NCBI GenBank assembly: GCA_025458005.1
Contig: JALOTG010000056.1
Span: forward strand, 1 to 36,427
DNA length: 36,427 nt
Direction of reading: 5' to 3'
Source of the DNA: Thiobacillaceae bacterium
GTDB taxonomy: Bacteria; Pseudomonadota; Gammaproteobacteria; Burkholderiales; Thiobacillaceae
The notes beneath the pieces are model-generated. The model searched no databases and had not been told where the DNA came from. It saw only the letters and a list, made by a program, of their open reading frames with translations. Below, piece by piece: positions 28,316-36,364 of the stretch (position 1 is its first letter; each line of letters starts with the position of its first letter). The position numbers and the translations under genes were made by a program.

Positions 28316-29314
28316 TCAGCGCAGCCGGTTGCGCAGGCCGATGGTGCTGGTGAAGACATAGCGCAACCGCCGATCGTTGGCGGTGACCGCGTCGTCCAGC
28401 GCGCCGTCGTTGTCGGTGTCCCAGACATAGGTCTGGGCCTGGGTGGCGACGTTGTTCTCCGGGCTGACCAGCAGCAGGCTCACGCGCACCGCCAGCACGC
28501 GCGACCAGTCGGCCACGTTGTTGGCCGTCACATAGGCGTTCACCGCCCCGTCGGCGTCGGTGTCCTCGCCGTAGGTGATCTGCAGATCCTCGACGTTCTC
28601 CACCACCTCCTGGTCGGTGCCGTTCAGCCGGCGGTAGAGCGAGGAATTGCCAGCTGGGTTGTTGCCGAGGTGGTATTCGATCGCCTCGAAGGGATACACC
28701 ATGGCGTCCGGCCCGTAGGCGACGCTCAGGTTGCCGCTGTCGTTGTTCGCGGCGGCGTGCTGGATGTCGGTGGTCCCATCGGCGATGGCCACGGAGTTGC
28801 GGAACACGTCCGCGTTGGTGCAGTTGGCGATCAGGAACATCGAGCCAACGGCAAAGTTGCGGGCGCTGGCGGGAATCGGCACGGCTGCCGCCGGACTGGC
28901 CATGGCGGCGGTGAGGAACTCGCCCGATCCGGTCGTCTTGTAGACGGTCAGGGTGACCGGGCCCTGCGTGCCGGTCAGGACCGTGGCCGGCGTGAGGCTG
29001 GCGATGGGGCCGCCGCCGGCATCGGGGTTGGGATTGGCGGTCAGCGCCGGCGTCACGGAGGTCAGGCTGCCGCAGCCGACGAAGCCCGTCACGCGCAGGT
29101 CCTGGCCCATCACCTCGAGGGCGTAGCGGCCGTTCTCCTGGATGCGCGCCACGCTGTCCTGGACGCGGAAGGACTGCCGGCTGCCCATGTAGAGATAGCC
29201 GAAGGCCACCATCACCAGCAGGCCGACGGCGATGCTGATGAGCAGCTCGACCATGGTGAGGCCGGCCTGGGAAGAGCCGGGGCGCGACGGGGGGCGGGCC
29301 TCGCTCGGGCTCAT
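28316..29314 (-). CDS. pilW: PilW-type minor pilin
   Basis: A 332-residue minor pilin. The leader ends SSQAG with cleavage after Gly18, followed by LTMVELLISIAVGLLVMVAFGYLYMGSRQSF and glutamate at +5. The region VQDSVARIQENGRYALEVMGQDLR near 50-73 is typical of PilW. The large C-terminal domain contains an acidic TDADGAVNAY segment near 253. ATG 29314 overlaps the pilV stop as ATGA. A downstream neighbour, pilX, starts ten bases after its stop. It forms part of the minor-pilin priming complex. Confidence 0.95.
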   Translation of the reverse strand: MSPSEARPPSRPGSSQAGLTMVELLISIAVGLLVMVAFGYLYMGSRQSFRVQDSVARIQENGRYALEVMGQDLRVTGFVGCGSLTSVTPALTANPNPDAGGGPIASLTPATVLTGTQGPVTLTVYKTTGSGEFLTAAMASPAAAVPIPASARNFAVGSMFLIANCTNADVFRNSVAIADGTTDIQHAAANNDSGNLSVAYGPDAMVYPFEAIEYHLGNNPAGNSSLYRRLNGTDQEVVENVEDLQITYGEDTDADGAVNAYVTANNVADWSRVLAVRVSLLLVSPENNVATQAQTYVWDTDNDGALDDAVTANDRRLRYVFTSTIGLRNRLR

Positions 29315-29760
29315 AGCACTGAGTCGATGGTCAGCTTGGCGGCGGCCATGGGGTTCGGGTCGGCCTCCACCGCCGCCTCGCTCCAGTACAGGTCGATGGT
29401 GACCTTGCCGTTGGCGACGCTGATCGCGGCATCGCCGCTGGGCAGGCTGGCCACCTGGGCGAGCCACTCCGCCCGGTCGCGGTCGGCCAGGGTCGCGCCG
29501 GCCGGGGCGCTGGCCGCCTGGGCCAGGTCGTAGCCGCCGGCCAGGGCGACCGCGCGGTTGGCGCGCATGCGATCGGCCATGTCGTAGGCGTACTGGGCGG
29601 CCTGGGCGCGCAGGAAGGCGCTGTAGCTGTTCTTCAGCCCGGTCATCTGCAGGCCGCTGACGCCCAGCAGGCCGAGGGACAGGACGACGACGGTGACCAG
29701 CACCTCCAGCAGGCTGACGCCGCGTTGTGCATCTAGGCTTTGTCTCTGCATGCCCCTCAT
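29311..29760 (-). CDS. pilV: PilV-type minor pilin
   Basis: A minor pilin of about 149 residues. The leader ends DAQRG and is followed by VSLLEVLVTVVVLSLGLLGVSGLQ with glutamate at +5, the standard PilV start. The rest carries RAQAAQYAYDMADRMRANR near residues 52-70. Three starts are possible: GTG 29769 directly after the fimT stop, ATG 29760 and ATG 29751. 29760 is preferred for a GAGTGA seven bases upstream, but this is uncertain. The stop overlaps the pilW ATG. Confidence 0.93.
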   Translation of the reverse strand: MRGMQRQSLDAQRGVSLLEVLVTVVVLSLGLLGVSGLQMTGLKNSYSAFLRAQAAQYAYDMADRMRANRAVALAGGYDLAQAASAPAGATLADRDRAEWLAQVASLPSGDAAISVANGKVTIDLYWSEAAVEADPNPMAAAKLTIDSVL

Positions 29761-29769
29761 GGCGATCAC

Positions 29770-30339
29770 TCAGGGATTGGTGCAACTGGTAATGTTGGTT
29801 GACACGCCGTTCACATCCTTTTCGGGTATGCCGTCATTGCCGGTGTCATTCCCACTGCGCGGCCTCCCCGTTACCGAAATGGTGATCGATTTGGCGCCAA
29901 CCAGGGCAGCGTCGTAACAGATGGCGAATGAGCCGAAGTTGTTGATCCTGCCCGTCGGCAGATAACTCAGAAAGTTGGTGTAGTTGTTGTTGCCATAGAG
30001 CGTGAGCGGCGCGTTGAGCGCCTGCCCGACCCTCAGCACGGATGCCGCCGCCTCGTCGGCGCAATCCCCATCCGAATCGGTATCGACGCACATGGTCCAG
30101 CCGTTGCTCCAGTTCCTGGCGCCAGTCGGATTGTGCATGGTGACGCGCGCGCCGCGCCGGATCGCCTCGCTGCGGGCGTAGTTGAGGTTGACCATGAAGT
30201 CGCTGGCGGCGCTGTCGACGCGGTTGCGGGCGAGGAAATCGCGGAAGGAGGGCACGGCGACGGCGAGCAGGATGGCGGCGATGCTGATGGTCACCAGCAG
30301 TTCGATAAACGTGATGCCGTGCTCTCTGTGTACGCGCAT
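29770..30339 (-). CDS. fimT: FimT/GspH-type minor pilin
   Basis: A 189-residue pseudopilin of the GspH/FimT family, first gene of the minor-pilin operon. Leader MRVHREHG is cleaved before ITFIELLVTISIAAILLAVAVPSF, with glutamate at +5. The segment NRVDSAASDFMVNLNYARSEAIRRG near 39-63 is the FimT hallmark. Asp-rich DTDSDGDCADE near 86-96 may bind a cation or form a loop. The start has no strong ribosome-binding site. Divergent from thiO with a shared intergenic region. Confidence 0.95.
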   Translation of the reverse strand: MRVHREHGITFIELLVTISIAAILLAVAVPSFRDFLARNRVDSAASDFMVNLNYARSEAIRRGARVTMHNPTGARNWSNGWTMCVDTDSDGDCADEAAASVLRVGQALNAPLTLYGNNNYTNFLSYLPTGRINNFGSFAICYDAALVGAKSITISVTGRPRSGNDTGNDGIPEKDVNGVSTNITSCTNP

Positions 30340-30371
30340 GATGGTGGCGGCTTGCTGTCGTCCAGGCCTTG

Positions 30372-30377
30372 ATTCTA
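30372..30377 (-). promoter_or_regulatory. Candidate -10 box of the fimT operon
   Basis: TAGAAT on the minus strand, 32 bases upstream of the fimT start. The -35 region (TTTAGG at 18 bases spacing) is weak. It is part of an 8-base inverted repeat shared with the thiO promoter. Confidence 0.45.
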
Positions 30378-30427
30378 GCGGCCCGACCGCGTTCGCCTAA
30401 AGGGCGATCGACAAGTGGTCGTATTGC

Positions 30428-30433
30428 TAGAAT
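30428..30433 (+). promoter_or_regulatory. Candidate -10 box of thiO
   Basis: TAGAAT lies 27 bases upstream of the thiO ATG. The -35 region is weak. The leader would be only about 20 bases and has no Shine-Dalgarno sequence. Confidence 0.4.
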
Positions 30434-30460
30434 GACCGGCGTTTCCCCTTCATTCCCTCC

Positions 30461-31570
30461 ATGTCCCCGGAAGTCCTGATCATCGGCGGCGGCGTCAGCG
30501 GCCTCGCCACCGCGCTGTCCCTGGCGTCGGCCGGCCGCTGCGTCGGCCTCGTGGAGCGGGGCCCCGTCGCCCGCGAATCCAGCTGGGCGGGAGCCGGCAT
30601 CCTGTCCCTGCTGCTGCCCTGGCACTACCCCGCCCCGGTCCGGGCCCTGGCCGAGCACGGCCGCGACCTCTGGCCGGCCTGGGTAGAGCGGTTGCGGGCC
30701 CTGACCGGCCTGGCGGCCGACTACCGGGTCAGTGGCATGCTGGTGGCGGACGGCGCCGAGTGGGCCGCGGCCGAAGCCTGGGGGCGGGCGCATGCGCGAC
30801 GCGTCGAGCGGCCGCCGGCGGAGTGGGCGGCCCGGTGCGCCCTGGACAGGGGCGGCATCTGGCTGCCCGAGGTCGCCCAGGTGCGCAATCCGCGCCTCGG
30901 CCGCGCGCTGGAGTCCGCGCTGCGGGAACTGGGCGTGACGGTCATGCCCCACACCCGGGTGATCGGCCTGGACATCGTCGCGGATCGCGTCGTCGCGCTG
31001 CGCACCGACCGGCAGGCGCTGGGATGCGAGCAGGCGGTCGTCTGCGCCGGCGCCTGGAGCCAGTCCCTGCTCGGCGAGCACGCCCTGGGCGCGCGGGTCT
31101 TCCCGGTAAGGGGACAGATCCTGTTGCTGGCGGGGCCGCCCGGCCTGCTGCCCGGCGTGGTCTACCGCCAGGGACGCTACCTCGTCCCCCGCGCGGATGG
31201 CCGCGTCCTGGTGGGCAGCACCCTGGAGGAGGCGGGCTACGACAAGTCGGTGACCGAGGCGGCGCGAGCGGACTTGCTGCGCTTCGCCCTCGACACTTGT
31301 CCGCGACTCGCGGTGTGCTCGGTCGAGGGGCAATGGGCCGGCCTGCGACCGGGATCGCCCGGCAACCTGCCCGCCATCGGTCGCCACCCACGCCTGGCCA
31401 ACCTGTACATCAATAGCGGGCACTTCCGCTATGGCCTGACCATGGCCCCGGCCGCGGCGGAACTGACGGCGGACCTGATGCTGGGCAAGATCCCCTGCCT
31501 GGATGCCGCGCCTTATGCCTGGACCGTATCGCCGAGGCCGTCGCCCGGAGCAGAGTTAGACGAAGTTTAA
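30461..31570 (+). CDS. thiO: Glycine oxidase ThiO (FAD-dependent)
   Basis: A 369-residue D-amino-acid-oxidase-family flavoprotein. The FAD-binding fold VLIIGGGVSGLATALSLAS starts at residue 5 and ends in a VER strand near 31-33. ESSWAGAGILS follows at 40-50. The late motifs VFPVRGQILLL near 210-220 and the C-terminal WAGLRPGSPGNLPAIGR and GHFRYGLTMAP (near 290-325) are typical of ThiO. It oxidises glycine to iminoglyoxylate for thiazole synthesis in thiamine biosynthesis. No thiS or thiG is nearby. Divergent from the minor-pilin operon. The upstream sequence is pyrimidine-rich without a Shine-Dalgarno sequence. Confidence 0.94.
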   Translation: MSPEVLIIGGGVSGLATALSLASAGRCVGLVERGPVARESSWAGAGILSLLLPWHYPAPVRALAEHGRDLWPAWVERLRALTGLAADYRVSGMLVADGAEWAAAEAWGRAHARRVERPPAEWAARCALDRGGIWLPEVAQVRNPRLGRALESALRELGVTVMPHTRVIGLDIVADRVVALRTDRQALGCEQAVVCAGAWSQSLLGEHALGARVFPVRGQILLLAGPPGLLPGVVYRQGRYLVPRADGRVLVGSTLEEAGYDKSVTEAARADLLRFALDTCPRLAVCSVEGQWAGLRPGSPGNLPAIGRHPRLANLYINSGHFRYGLTMAPAAAELTADLMLGKIPCLDAAPYAWTVSPRPSPGAELDEV

Positions 31571-31585
31571 TTTTCTGCCTACAAT
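31556..31585 (+). promoter_or_regulatory. Sigma-70 promoter of the Fur-family gene
   Basis: TTAGAC (31556-31561) and TACAAT (31580-31585) with an 18-base spacer, partly overlapping the thiO stop. Local sequence is AT-rich for this genome. Confidence 0.5.
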
Positions 31586-31627
31586 GAGCTAACCCCCTGA
31601 GTCGTCGACTTAATTATTTCGTCACGC

Positions 31628-32092
31628 ATGCTAGACCACGACCCCAAGATCCCTCCCTGCTCGCGCGAGGAAGTCGCGGATCTGCTGCGCCTGCATGGCG
31701 TGACGCCAACCCACCAGCGCATCGAGATCGCCCACGCCCTGTTCTCCCGGGGCGAACACCTGTCGGCGGACCAGGTCCTGTCCATCGTCAACATGCGTCA
31801 CAGCGAGACCTCCAAGGCCACGGTCTACAACACCCTCAAGCTGTTCCTGGAGAAGAGGCTGGTGCGCGAGGTCATCGTTGATCCGAGCAAGGTGTTCTAC
31901 GACCCGAACACCCGTCCGCATCACCATTTCTACAACCTGGAAAACGGCCAGCTGATCGATGTCGCCATCGAGGACATGCGGGTCATGGACCTGCCCCAGC
32001 CACCCAGCGGCATGGTGGCCGAGAGCGTGGACATCATCATCCGCATCCGTCCCGAGCGGATGCTCGAAACCAACCCGGCGGGTTTGCTATAA
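31628..32092 (+). CDS. Fur-superfamily regulator (Irr/PerR-like, lacking CxxC motifs)
   Basis: A 154-residue Fur-family winged-helix regulator. The DNA-binding part has LRLHGVTPTHQRIEIAHALFS near residues 20-40 and ETSKATVYNTLKLF near 60-73. The metal region has RPHHHFYNLENGQLIDV near 97-113. The only cysteine is Cys11, so the two CxxC structural-zinc motifs of Fur/PerR are absent. The HHH motif resembles Irr-type members of the family. It could respond to iron, heme or peroxide, but the ligand is not certain. No strong ribosome-binding site is seen. It has its own promoter candidate; the tRNA-Thr promoter overlaps its stop codon. Confidence 0.92.
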   Translation: MLDHDPKIPPCSREEVADLLRLHGVTPTHQRIEIAHALFSRGEHLSADQVLSIVNMRHSETSKATVYNTLKLFLEKRLVREVIVDPSKVFYDPNTRPHHHFYNLENGQLIDVAIEDMRVMDLPQPPSGMVAESVDIIIRIRPERMLETNPAGLL

Positions 32093-32093
32093 T
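32064..32093 (+). promoter_or_regulatory. Promoter of tRNA-Thr
   Basis: A consensus TATAAT (32088-32093) with TCGAAA 18 bases upstream (32064-32069). The tRNA begins 12 bases after the -10 box. The -10 box overlaps the stop codon of the Fur-family gene. Confidence 0.7.
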
Positions 32094-32105
32094 TTGCGGC
32101 CGTTC

Positions 32106-32181
<76 letters not shown>

Positions 32182-32279
32182 GAATTCCCTGACCAGACGC
32201 CATCACCCCTTACCCGCCGCCCCGGCCAGAAGTCCAATGACTGCCTCGCGCCCGATCGAACCGAACCGCTCCAGCGCCG

Positions 32280-32296
32280 CCGCCTACCCGAGGCGG
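32280..32296 (+). other. Short hairpin upstream of ispB
   Basis: A 6-bp stem (CCGCCT and AGGCGG) with a 5-base loop lies just ahead of the ispB ribosome-binding site, in the 130-base spacer after tRNA-Thr. It could be a weak tRNA terminator or a leader hairpin; no T tract is present. Confidence 0.35.
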
Positions 32297-32311
32297 GGCG
32301 GGAGCTGAACC

Positions 32312-33280
32312 GTGGCGCAAACCGCAATGCAATCCCTGCTCGCGGACGACATGGCCGAACTGGACCGGGTCATCCGCGCCCGGCTGCATTCGGAGGTGGT
32401 GCTGGTACGTCAGGTCGCCGAATACATCATCCACAGCGGCGGCAAGCGATTGCGCCCGGCGGTGGTGATGCTGGTGGCCAAGGCCTTCGGCTACCAGGGT
32501 TGTCATCATCACGAACTGGCCGCGGTGGTGGAATTCATCCACACCGCCACCCTGCTGCACGACGACGTGGTCGACGATTCCAAGCTGCGTCGCGGCCAGG
32601 ACACCGCCAATGCCCGCTTCGGCAACGCCACCAGCGTGCTGGTCGGCGATTTCCTCTACAGCCGCGCCTTCCAGATGATGGTCTCGGTGCAGAACATGCG
32701 CGTCATGGAGGTTCTCTCCGACGCCACCAACGTCATCGCCGAGGGCGAGGTGCTGCAGCTGATGAACTGCCACGACCCGGAGGTGACCGAAGAGGCCTAC
32801 ATGCGAGTGATCCGCTACAAGACGGCGCGCCTGTTCGACGCCGCCGGCCGCCTGGGGGCCATCGTCTCCGGACAGGACCGGGCCACCGAGGACGCCCTGG
32901 GGGCCTACGGCATGCACCTGGGCACCGCCTTCCAGCTGATCGACGACGTGCTGGACTACTCCGGCGACAAGGAGGCCACCGGCAAGAACGTCGGCGACGA
33001 CCTGGCCGAGGGCAAGCCCACCCTGCCCTTGCTGCACGTCATCCGGCACGGCGTCCCGGAGCAGGCGGAGCGGGTGCGCCAGGCCATCGCCAACGGCGGC
33101 AGCGAGGACTTTCCCGCCATCCTGCAGGCCATCCGCGACACCGGCGCCCTGGAATACACCCGCCGGCAGGCCGAGCGCGAGGCGCAGCTCGCCGTGGACG
33201 CCCTGGCCTCGCTGCCGCATGGCGTTTATCGCGATGCTCTGATAGAATTGCCGGCCTTTGCGGTCAACCGCAACTACTGA
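32312..33280 (+). CDS. ispB: Octaprenyl-type (polyprenyl) diphosphate synthase
   Basis: A 322-residue trans-prenyltransferase. The first aspartate-rich motif DDVVDD is at 84-89 and the second, DDVLD, at 211-215. HSGGKRLRPA (41-50) is the conserved substrate-binding segment. Small residues (Ala79-Thr80) upstream of the first motif agree with a long-chain product. It makes the side chain of ubiquinone. The start is GTG at 32312 with GGGAG eight bases before it; ATG 32327 is an alternative. Placement between tRNA genes and beside tRNA-Pro is common in beta- and gammaproteobacteria, though the usual rplU-rpmA neighbours are absent here. Confidence 0.95.
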   Translation: MAQTAMQSLLADDMAELDRVIRARLHSEVVLVRQVAEYIIHSGGKRLRPAVVMLVAKAFGYQGCHHHELAAVVEFIHTATLLHDDVVDDSKLRRGQDTANARFGNATSVLVGDFLYSRAFQMMVSVQNMRVMEVLSDATNVIAEGEVLQLMNCHDPEVTEEAYMRVIRYKTARLFDAAGRLGAIVSGQDRATEDALGAYGMHLGTAFQLIDDVLDYSGDKEATGKNVGDDLAEGKPTLPLLHVIRHGVPEQAERVRQAIANGGSEDFPAILQAIRDTGALEYTRRQAEREAQLAVDALASLPHGVYRDALIELPAFAVNRNY

Positions 33281-33305
33281 GGGTCCGACCGGATCCTCGA
33301 AACTT

Positions 33306-33382
33306 CGGGGTGTAGCTTAGCCTGGTAGAGCGCCACGTTCGGGACGTGGAGGCCGGAGGTTCGAATCCTCTCACCCCGACCA
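33306..33382 (+). tRNA. tRNA-Pro (CGG anticodon)
   Basis: A 77-base cloverleaf with acceptor stem CGGGGTG/CACCCCG, anticodon stem CCACG/CGTGG around loop TTCGGGA (anticodon CGG, reading CCG) and an encoded CCA. It starts 26 bases after the ispB stop, probably on the same transcript. Confidence 0.97.
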
Positions 33383-33434
33383 ATACTTTCAAGCACTTAC
33401 ACAGCATCTCGTCTGTGTTCGTACTCCCCGGTGC

Positions 33435-33472
33435 GACCGGAATGTGACTTGCGACGCATGCAGCTTCCGGTC
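33435..33472. other. Inverted repeat between tRNA-Pro and yceI
   Basis: GACCGGAA (33435-33442) and TTCCGGTC (33465-33472) form a perfect 8-bp dyad around 22 bases. It lies in the space between the convergent tRNA-Pro and yceI genes, so it may aid bidirectional termination. No T tract is present. Confidence 0.35.
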
Positions 33473-33491
33473 AGTCGCGCCAAGCCGACAT

Positions 33492-34055
33492 CTAGTCCCG
33501 GAAGCCCTCCACCTCGATGGCCAGCCTTACCTCGTCACCGATCAGGGTGGGCAGGCCGAAGGTCATGCCGAAGTCGGAGCGGCGGATCGTCGTGTGGACG
33601 TCGGCGCCGCACAGCGGGATGCGCCGCAGGAAGTGGGTGGTGCAGGTGAAGTCGCGGATCTCCAGGGTCACCGGGCGGGTGACGCCCAGCAGGGTGAGCT
33701 GGCCGGTCGCCTCCACCGGCTTGCCGCCCTCATAGCGGATGCGGTCGGAGACGAAGCGGATGTTCGGATGCGCGGCGGTGTTGAAGAAGTTGGCGCCCAG
33801 CAGCATGCGGTTCAGGCCGTCGTGACCGGTGTCCGCCGAGGTCGGGTCGACGTCCACCTCGATGCGCCCGCCGCCCTGCTCCGCGTCCAGCAGCGCGCGG
33901 CCCTGGCTGCGGTTGAACTTGCCGCGCAGGGTGGACACGCCGTGATGACGGATCTCGAAGCTGGGGAAGGTGTGGGTAGGGTCCAGGGTATAGCTGTCGG
34001 CGGCCAGGGCCGGGATGGCCAGACTCAGGGCGGCGACGAGCAGATGGGCTTGCAT
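33492..34055 (-). CDS. yceI: YceI-family periplasmic protein
   Basis: A 187-residue protein with a short signal peptide (cleavage after AALA near residue 19). It contains the YceI lipocalin-like signatures YTLDPTHTFPSFEIRHHGVS near 22-41, FFNTAAHPNIRF near 90-101 and DFGMTFGLPTLIGDEV near 161-176. YceI proteins bind isoprenoid-like lipids in the periplasm. Two cysteines (TCTTHF, PLCGAD) could form a disulfide. AAGGAGCAAGC precedes the ATG. It is last in the yjdF-folE-yceI run. Confidence 0.94.
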   Translation of the reverse strand: MQAHLLVAALSLAIPALAADSYTLDPTHTFPSFEIRHHGVSTLRGKFNRSQGRALLDAEQGGGRIEVDVDPTSADTGHDGLNRMLLGANFFNTAAHPNIRFVSDRIRYEGGKPVEATGQLTLLGVTRPVTLEIRDFTCTTHFLRRIPLCGADVHTTIRRSDFGMTFGLPTLIGDEVRLAIEVEGFRD

Positions 34056-34151
34056 GCTTGCTCCTTCATGGTGGGGCGCCGAAGTTCCACCGGCGCGGGA
34101 TGGATGTGTCGTTCGGATGATAGCCTCGGGTGAATGGTTCCGGACACCCGT

Positions 34152-34796
34152 TCACCTCGGGCCGCCACCGGACAGGGCGCGCAGGAACTCGTTGCGGTAC
34201 TGGGCGTCGTCGCGGAAGCAGCCGGTGAAGGCCTGGGTCACCACCCGCTCGTCGCCGCGCCGGTCCTCCCCCAGCAGCAGGCAGAGCTGTTCGGCCTCGA
34301 TGACGCAGGCCGCGCCTCGTGCCCGGCCGTGGACCACCAGGGCCTCGGCGATGTCGCGGGTCATCCATTCCTGGTAGGTGAAGCGGTGGCCGATGGCGTC
34401 CACCATGCGGGCGATGCGCCCGAAGCCGTGCAGCCGCCCGCCCGGCACGTAAGCCACGTGGGCCACGCCGCGGAACGGCACGAGGTGATGGGGGCAGACG
34501 CCGTGGATGGCGATGCCGCGCACCACCACCATGTCGTCCCGTTCGTCGGCGAAACCATCGCCCAGGGCCTCGCCGGGGTCCATGGCGTAGCCGCCCAGCA
34601 GCCGCCGTTCCCAGAGTTCCCGCACGCGCCGGGCGGTCCGGCCGGTGTGCACCGAGTCCGGCGACACCCCGCAGGCGACCAGCAGGTCGTTGACCGCCCG
34701 TTCGAAGGCGACCGGGTCGAAGCGGCCCACCTGGGGGATGCCCAGGCCGCCGGAGGCGTGCGGGGCGGGGCAGTCGTGATCGCAATGCTCGGACAT
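34152..34796 (-). CDS. folE: Divergent GTP cyclohydrolase I homologue
   Basis: A 214-residue GTP cyclohydrolase I-type protein. Zinc ligands are Cys101, His104 and Cys172 (CPHH at 101-104). The ending QYRNEFLRAL matches the E. coli NTRHEFLRAV region. The residue equivalent to the essential E. coli His179 is Gln170 (EQLC). The substrate loop reads GFGRIAR where E. coli has GLSKINR. Mutation of His179 in the E. coli enzyme is known to stop the reaction after imidazole ring opening, so this protein may make a different product or be a paralogue. The N-terminus is rich in Cys and His (MSEHCDHDCP). ATG 34796 matches family length; the frame is open upstream. Confidence 0.85.
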   Translation of the reverse strand: MSEHCDHDCPAPHASGGLGIPQVGRFDPVAFERAVNDLLVACGVSPDSVHTGRTARRVRELWERRLLGGYAMDPGEALGDGFADERDDMVVVRGIAIHGVCPHHLVPFRGVAHVAYVPGGRLHGFGRIARMVDAIGHRFTYQEWMTRDIAEALVVHGRARGAACVIEAEQLCLLLGEDRRGDERVVTQAFTGCFRDDAQYRNEFLRALSGGGPR

Positions 34797-34859
34797 GGAG
34801 ACCTTTCCGGATAGGTTTGCGTGACGCCGGCGGCGCATCCGCGCCCGGATGCCAGCCGC

Positions 34860-35486
34860 TCAGCCATGGCCCGCCCGGCGCAGTTGCCGGTCGTGGAGCC
34901 TGGACAATAGCAACAGCGAGGCGATCGCGCCAAGCAGGGCGAGGAACATGTCCCACTGGGTGTCCCAGACGTCGCCCTGGGTGGCGAGGAAGGCCACCGC
35001 CTCGTCTCCGGAGGCCACCGCCACCCACCATTCGATCATTTCGTAGAAGGCGGAGATGGCCAGGCACACGCAGACCACCAGGAAGGTCAGCCACCCGCCG
35101 GGCCGCAGCGGCGAGGCGCGCACCAGGATCTCGCGGGCGACGATGGCCGGGAAGAAGCCCTGGGCGACATGGCCGACCCGGTCGTAATGGTTGCGGGCGA
35201 GGTCCAGGGTGTCGCGCAGCCAGTTGAACAGCGGCATCTCGGCATAGGTGTAGTGGCCGCCCACCATCAGGACCACCGCGTGCAGCGCGATCAGGACATA
35301 GGCCAGGGGCGTGAAGGGGAAACGCCGCCAAGTGGCCAGGAGCAGCGGCAGGGCGATGAGCACCGGCACGACCTCCAGGAACCAGACGAACCGATCCCTC
35401 GGCAGCCAGCCGGACCAGGCGAGGACTCCCAGCACCAGCGTCAGCAGGCCGTAATGAAATGCCGCCGGCCTGACCACGGCAGTCAT
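34860..35486 (-). CDS. yjdF: YjdF-type (DUF2238) inner-membrane protein
   Basis: A 208-residue polytopic membrane protein, the size of E. coli YjdF. Five to six hydrophobic helices are visible. The conserved loop GGHYTYAEMPLFNWLRD near residues 76-92, NHYDRVGHVAQGF near 99-111 and FYEMIEWW near 147-154 identify the DUF2238 family. Its function is unknown. The downstream folE start is 63 bases away, so the genes may be co-transcribed. Confidence 0.93.
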   Translation of the reverse strand: MTAVVRPAAFHYGLLTLVLGVLAWSGWLPRDRFVWFLEVVPVLIALPLLLATWRRFPFTPLAYVLIALHAVVLMVGGHYTYAEMPLFNWLRDTLDLARNHYDRVGHVAQGFFPAIVAREILVRASPLRPGGWLTFLVVCVCLAISAFYEMIEWWVAVASGDEAVAFLATQGDVWDTQWDMFLALLGAIASLLLLSRLHDRQLRRAGHG

Positions 35487-35834
35487 GCCCCCGCGCCACC
35501 CCGCCCGGACCAGCGCGACGGGCCAAGGAGGTCATCACGCCGGGGGGCAGGGGCAAGCTGGGTCGGTCCGCTCGCCCGGACGACACGGCAAGGCCCGGGG
35601 AACGGCCCAAGGAATGAAGAAGGATCAGGCGTCACCAGGGCGGGAACGGTAATCGGGAAAGGTCGATTATCCGCGGCTCCCACCGCTTCCACCACCCGCA
35701 CCACGACCGTGCCATGGCCGAGTGTATGGGTGTGGCCGCCAGCAATGCCCCGAACCGGCGCGGGGCGGTATGTGGCGGTGGCCGTCACGAACTGCCCCTG
35801 TCCCCGGCCGGCGCGGCGATCGAGGCGAGCCCTG
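35487..35834. other. 348-base stretch without a supported gene
   Basis: No frame on either strand gives a convincing protein; the open frames are low-complexity and lack ribosome-binding sites. No clear hairpin with T tract, repeat or RNA gene was found. It presumably holds the yjdF promoter, but no good -10/-35 pair stands out. Confidence 0.5.
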
Positions 35835-36275
35835 TCAGCGACCAGCGGTGACCGGTGACGGATGGGGCCGTTCCCGATCTGCCCGACCGTATTGGGCCAG
35901 CACCGAAAGGGGCGCGCCCCGAGCGGCTGGATCAGGGCGCTTACCCTGCACCCGGCACTCGATTTTCTTGAGGCTTCCATCGCAGGGCAGCGGGTCTTTG
36001 TGCGCCCGCGACATCATCTTGTCCGGCACGGCAATGGCCAATCCGGCCAGCAGGAAGACCACCAGAAGCGCCAAGCTGGCGCGGGCTCGCGGCTCAACGG
36101 GTGGCGGCGGCCTGTTTCCGGCAGCCGGGTCGCCCCCCGCCTGGAGACGCACTCGCCAGGAGGTCCACGACTCGGCATGGGGCAGGCTGACCAACCGGGC
36201 CGGCGTCACCCCCAGAGGGGAATCCCCGCCCTCCGGTCGACCCGTATCCCTGCCCTGGGATGTCGTGATGTCCAT
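35835..36275 (-). CDS. Small single-pass membrane protein of unknown function
   Basis: A 146-residue frame I do not recognise. It is supported by a strong ribosome-binding site, GGGAGGT, eight bases before the ATG. The N-terminal 60 residues are hydrophilic and Pro/Gly-rich. One transmembrane helix (about 66-83) follows. The C-terminal tail has two cysteines (98 and 107) ten residues apart with lysines around them. The tail is presumably periplasmic; no heme or metal motif is complete. Composition is less typical than in the neighbours and there is no homologue I can name, so it could be a lineage-specific gene. Confidence 0.55.
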   Translation of the reverse strand: MDITTSQGRDTGRPEGGDSPLGVTPARLVSLPHAESWTSWRVRLQAGGDPAAGNRPPPPVEPRARASLALLVVFLLAGLAIAVPDKMMSRAHKDPLPCDGSLKKIECRVQGKRPDPAARGAPLSVLAQYGRADRERPHPSPVTAGR

Positions 36276-36364
36276 GTTGTTATACCTCCCTGACCCGCCG
36301 ATGCGCCGCCGGACCCGCCCCGCTCGGTTCGCGGACGAAGGCGGAGGATCCGTCGGCGCGTCAG

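Noticed and set aside
35483-35980. 165-codon minus-strand frame in the gap upstream of yjdF
   Set aside because: No ribosome-binding site and low-complexity content; it overlaps the better-supported 146-residue frame.
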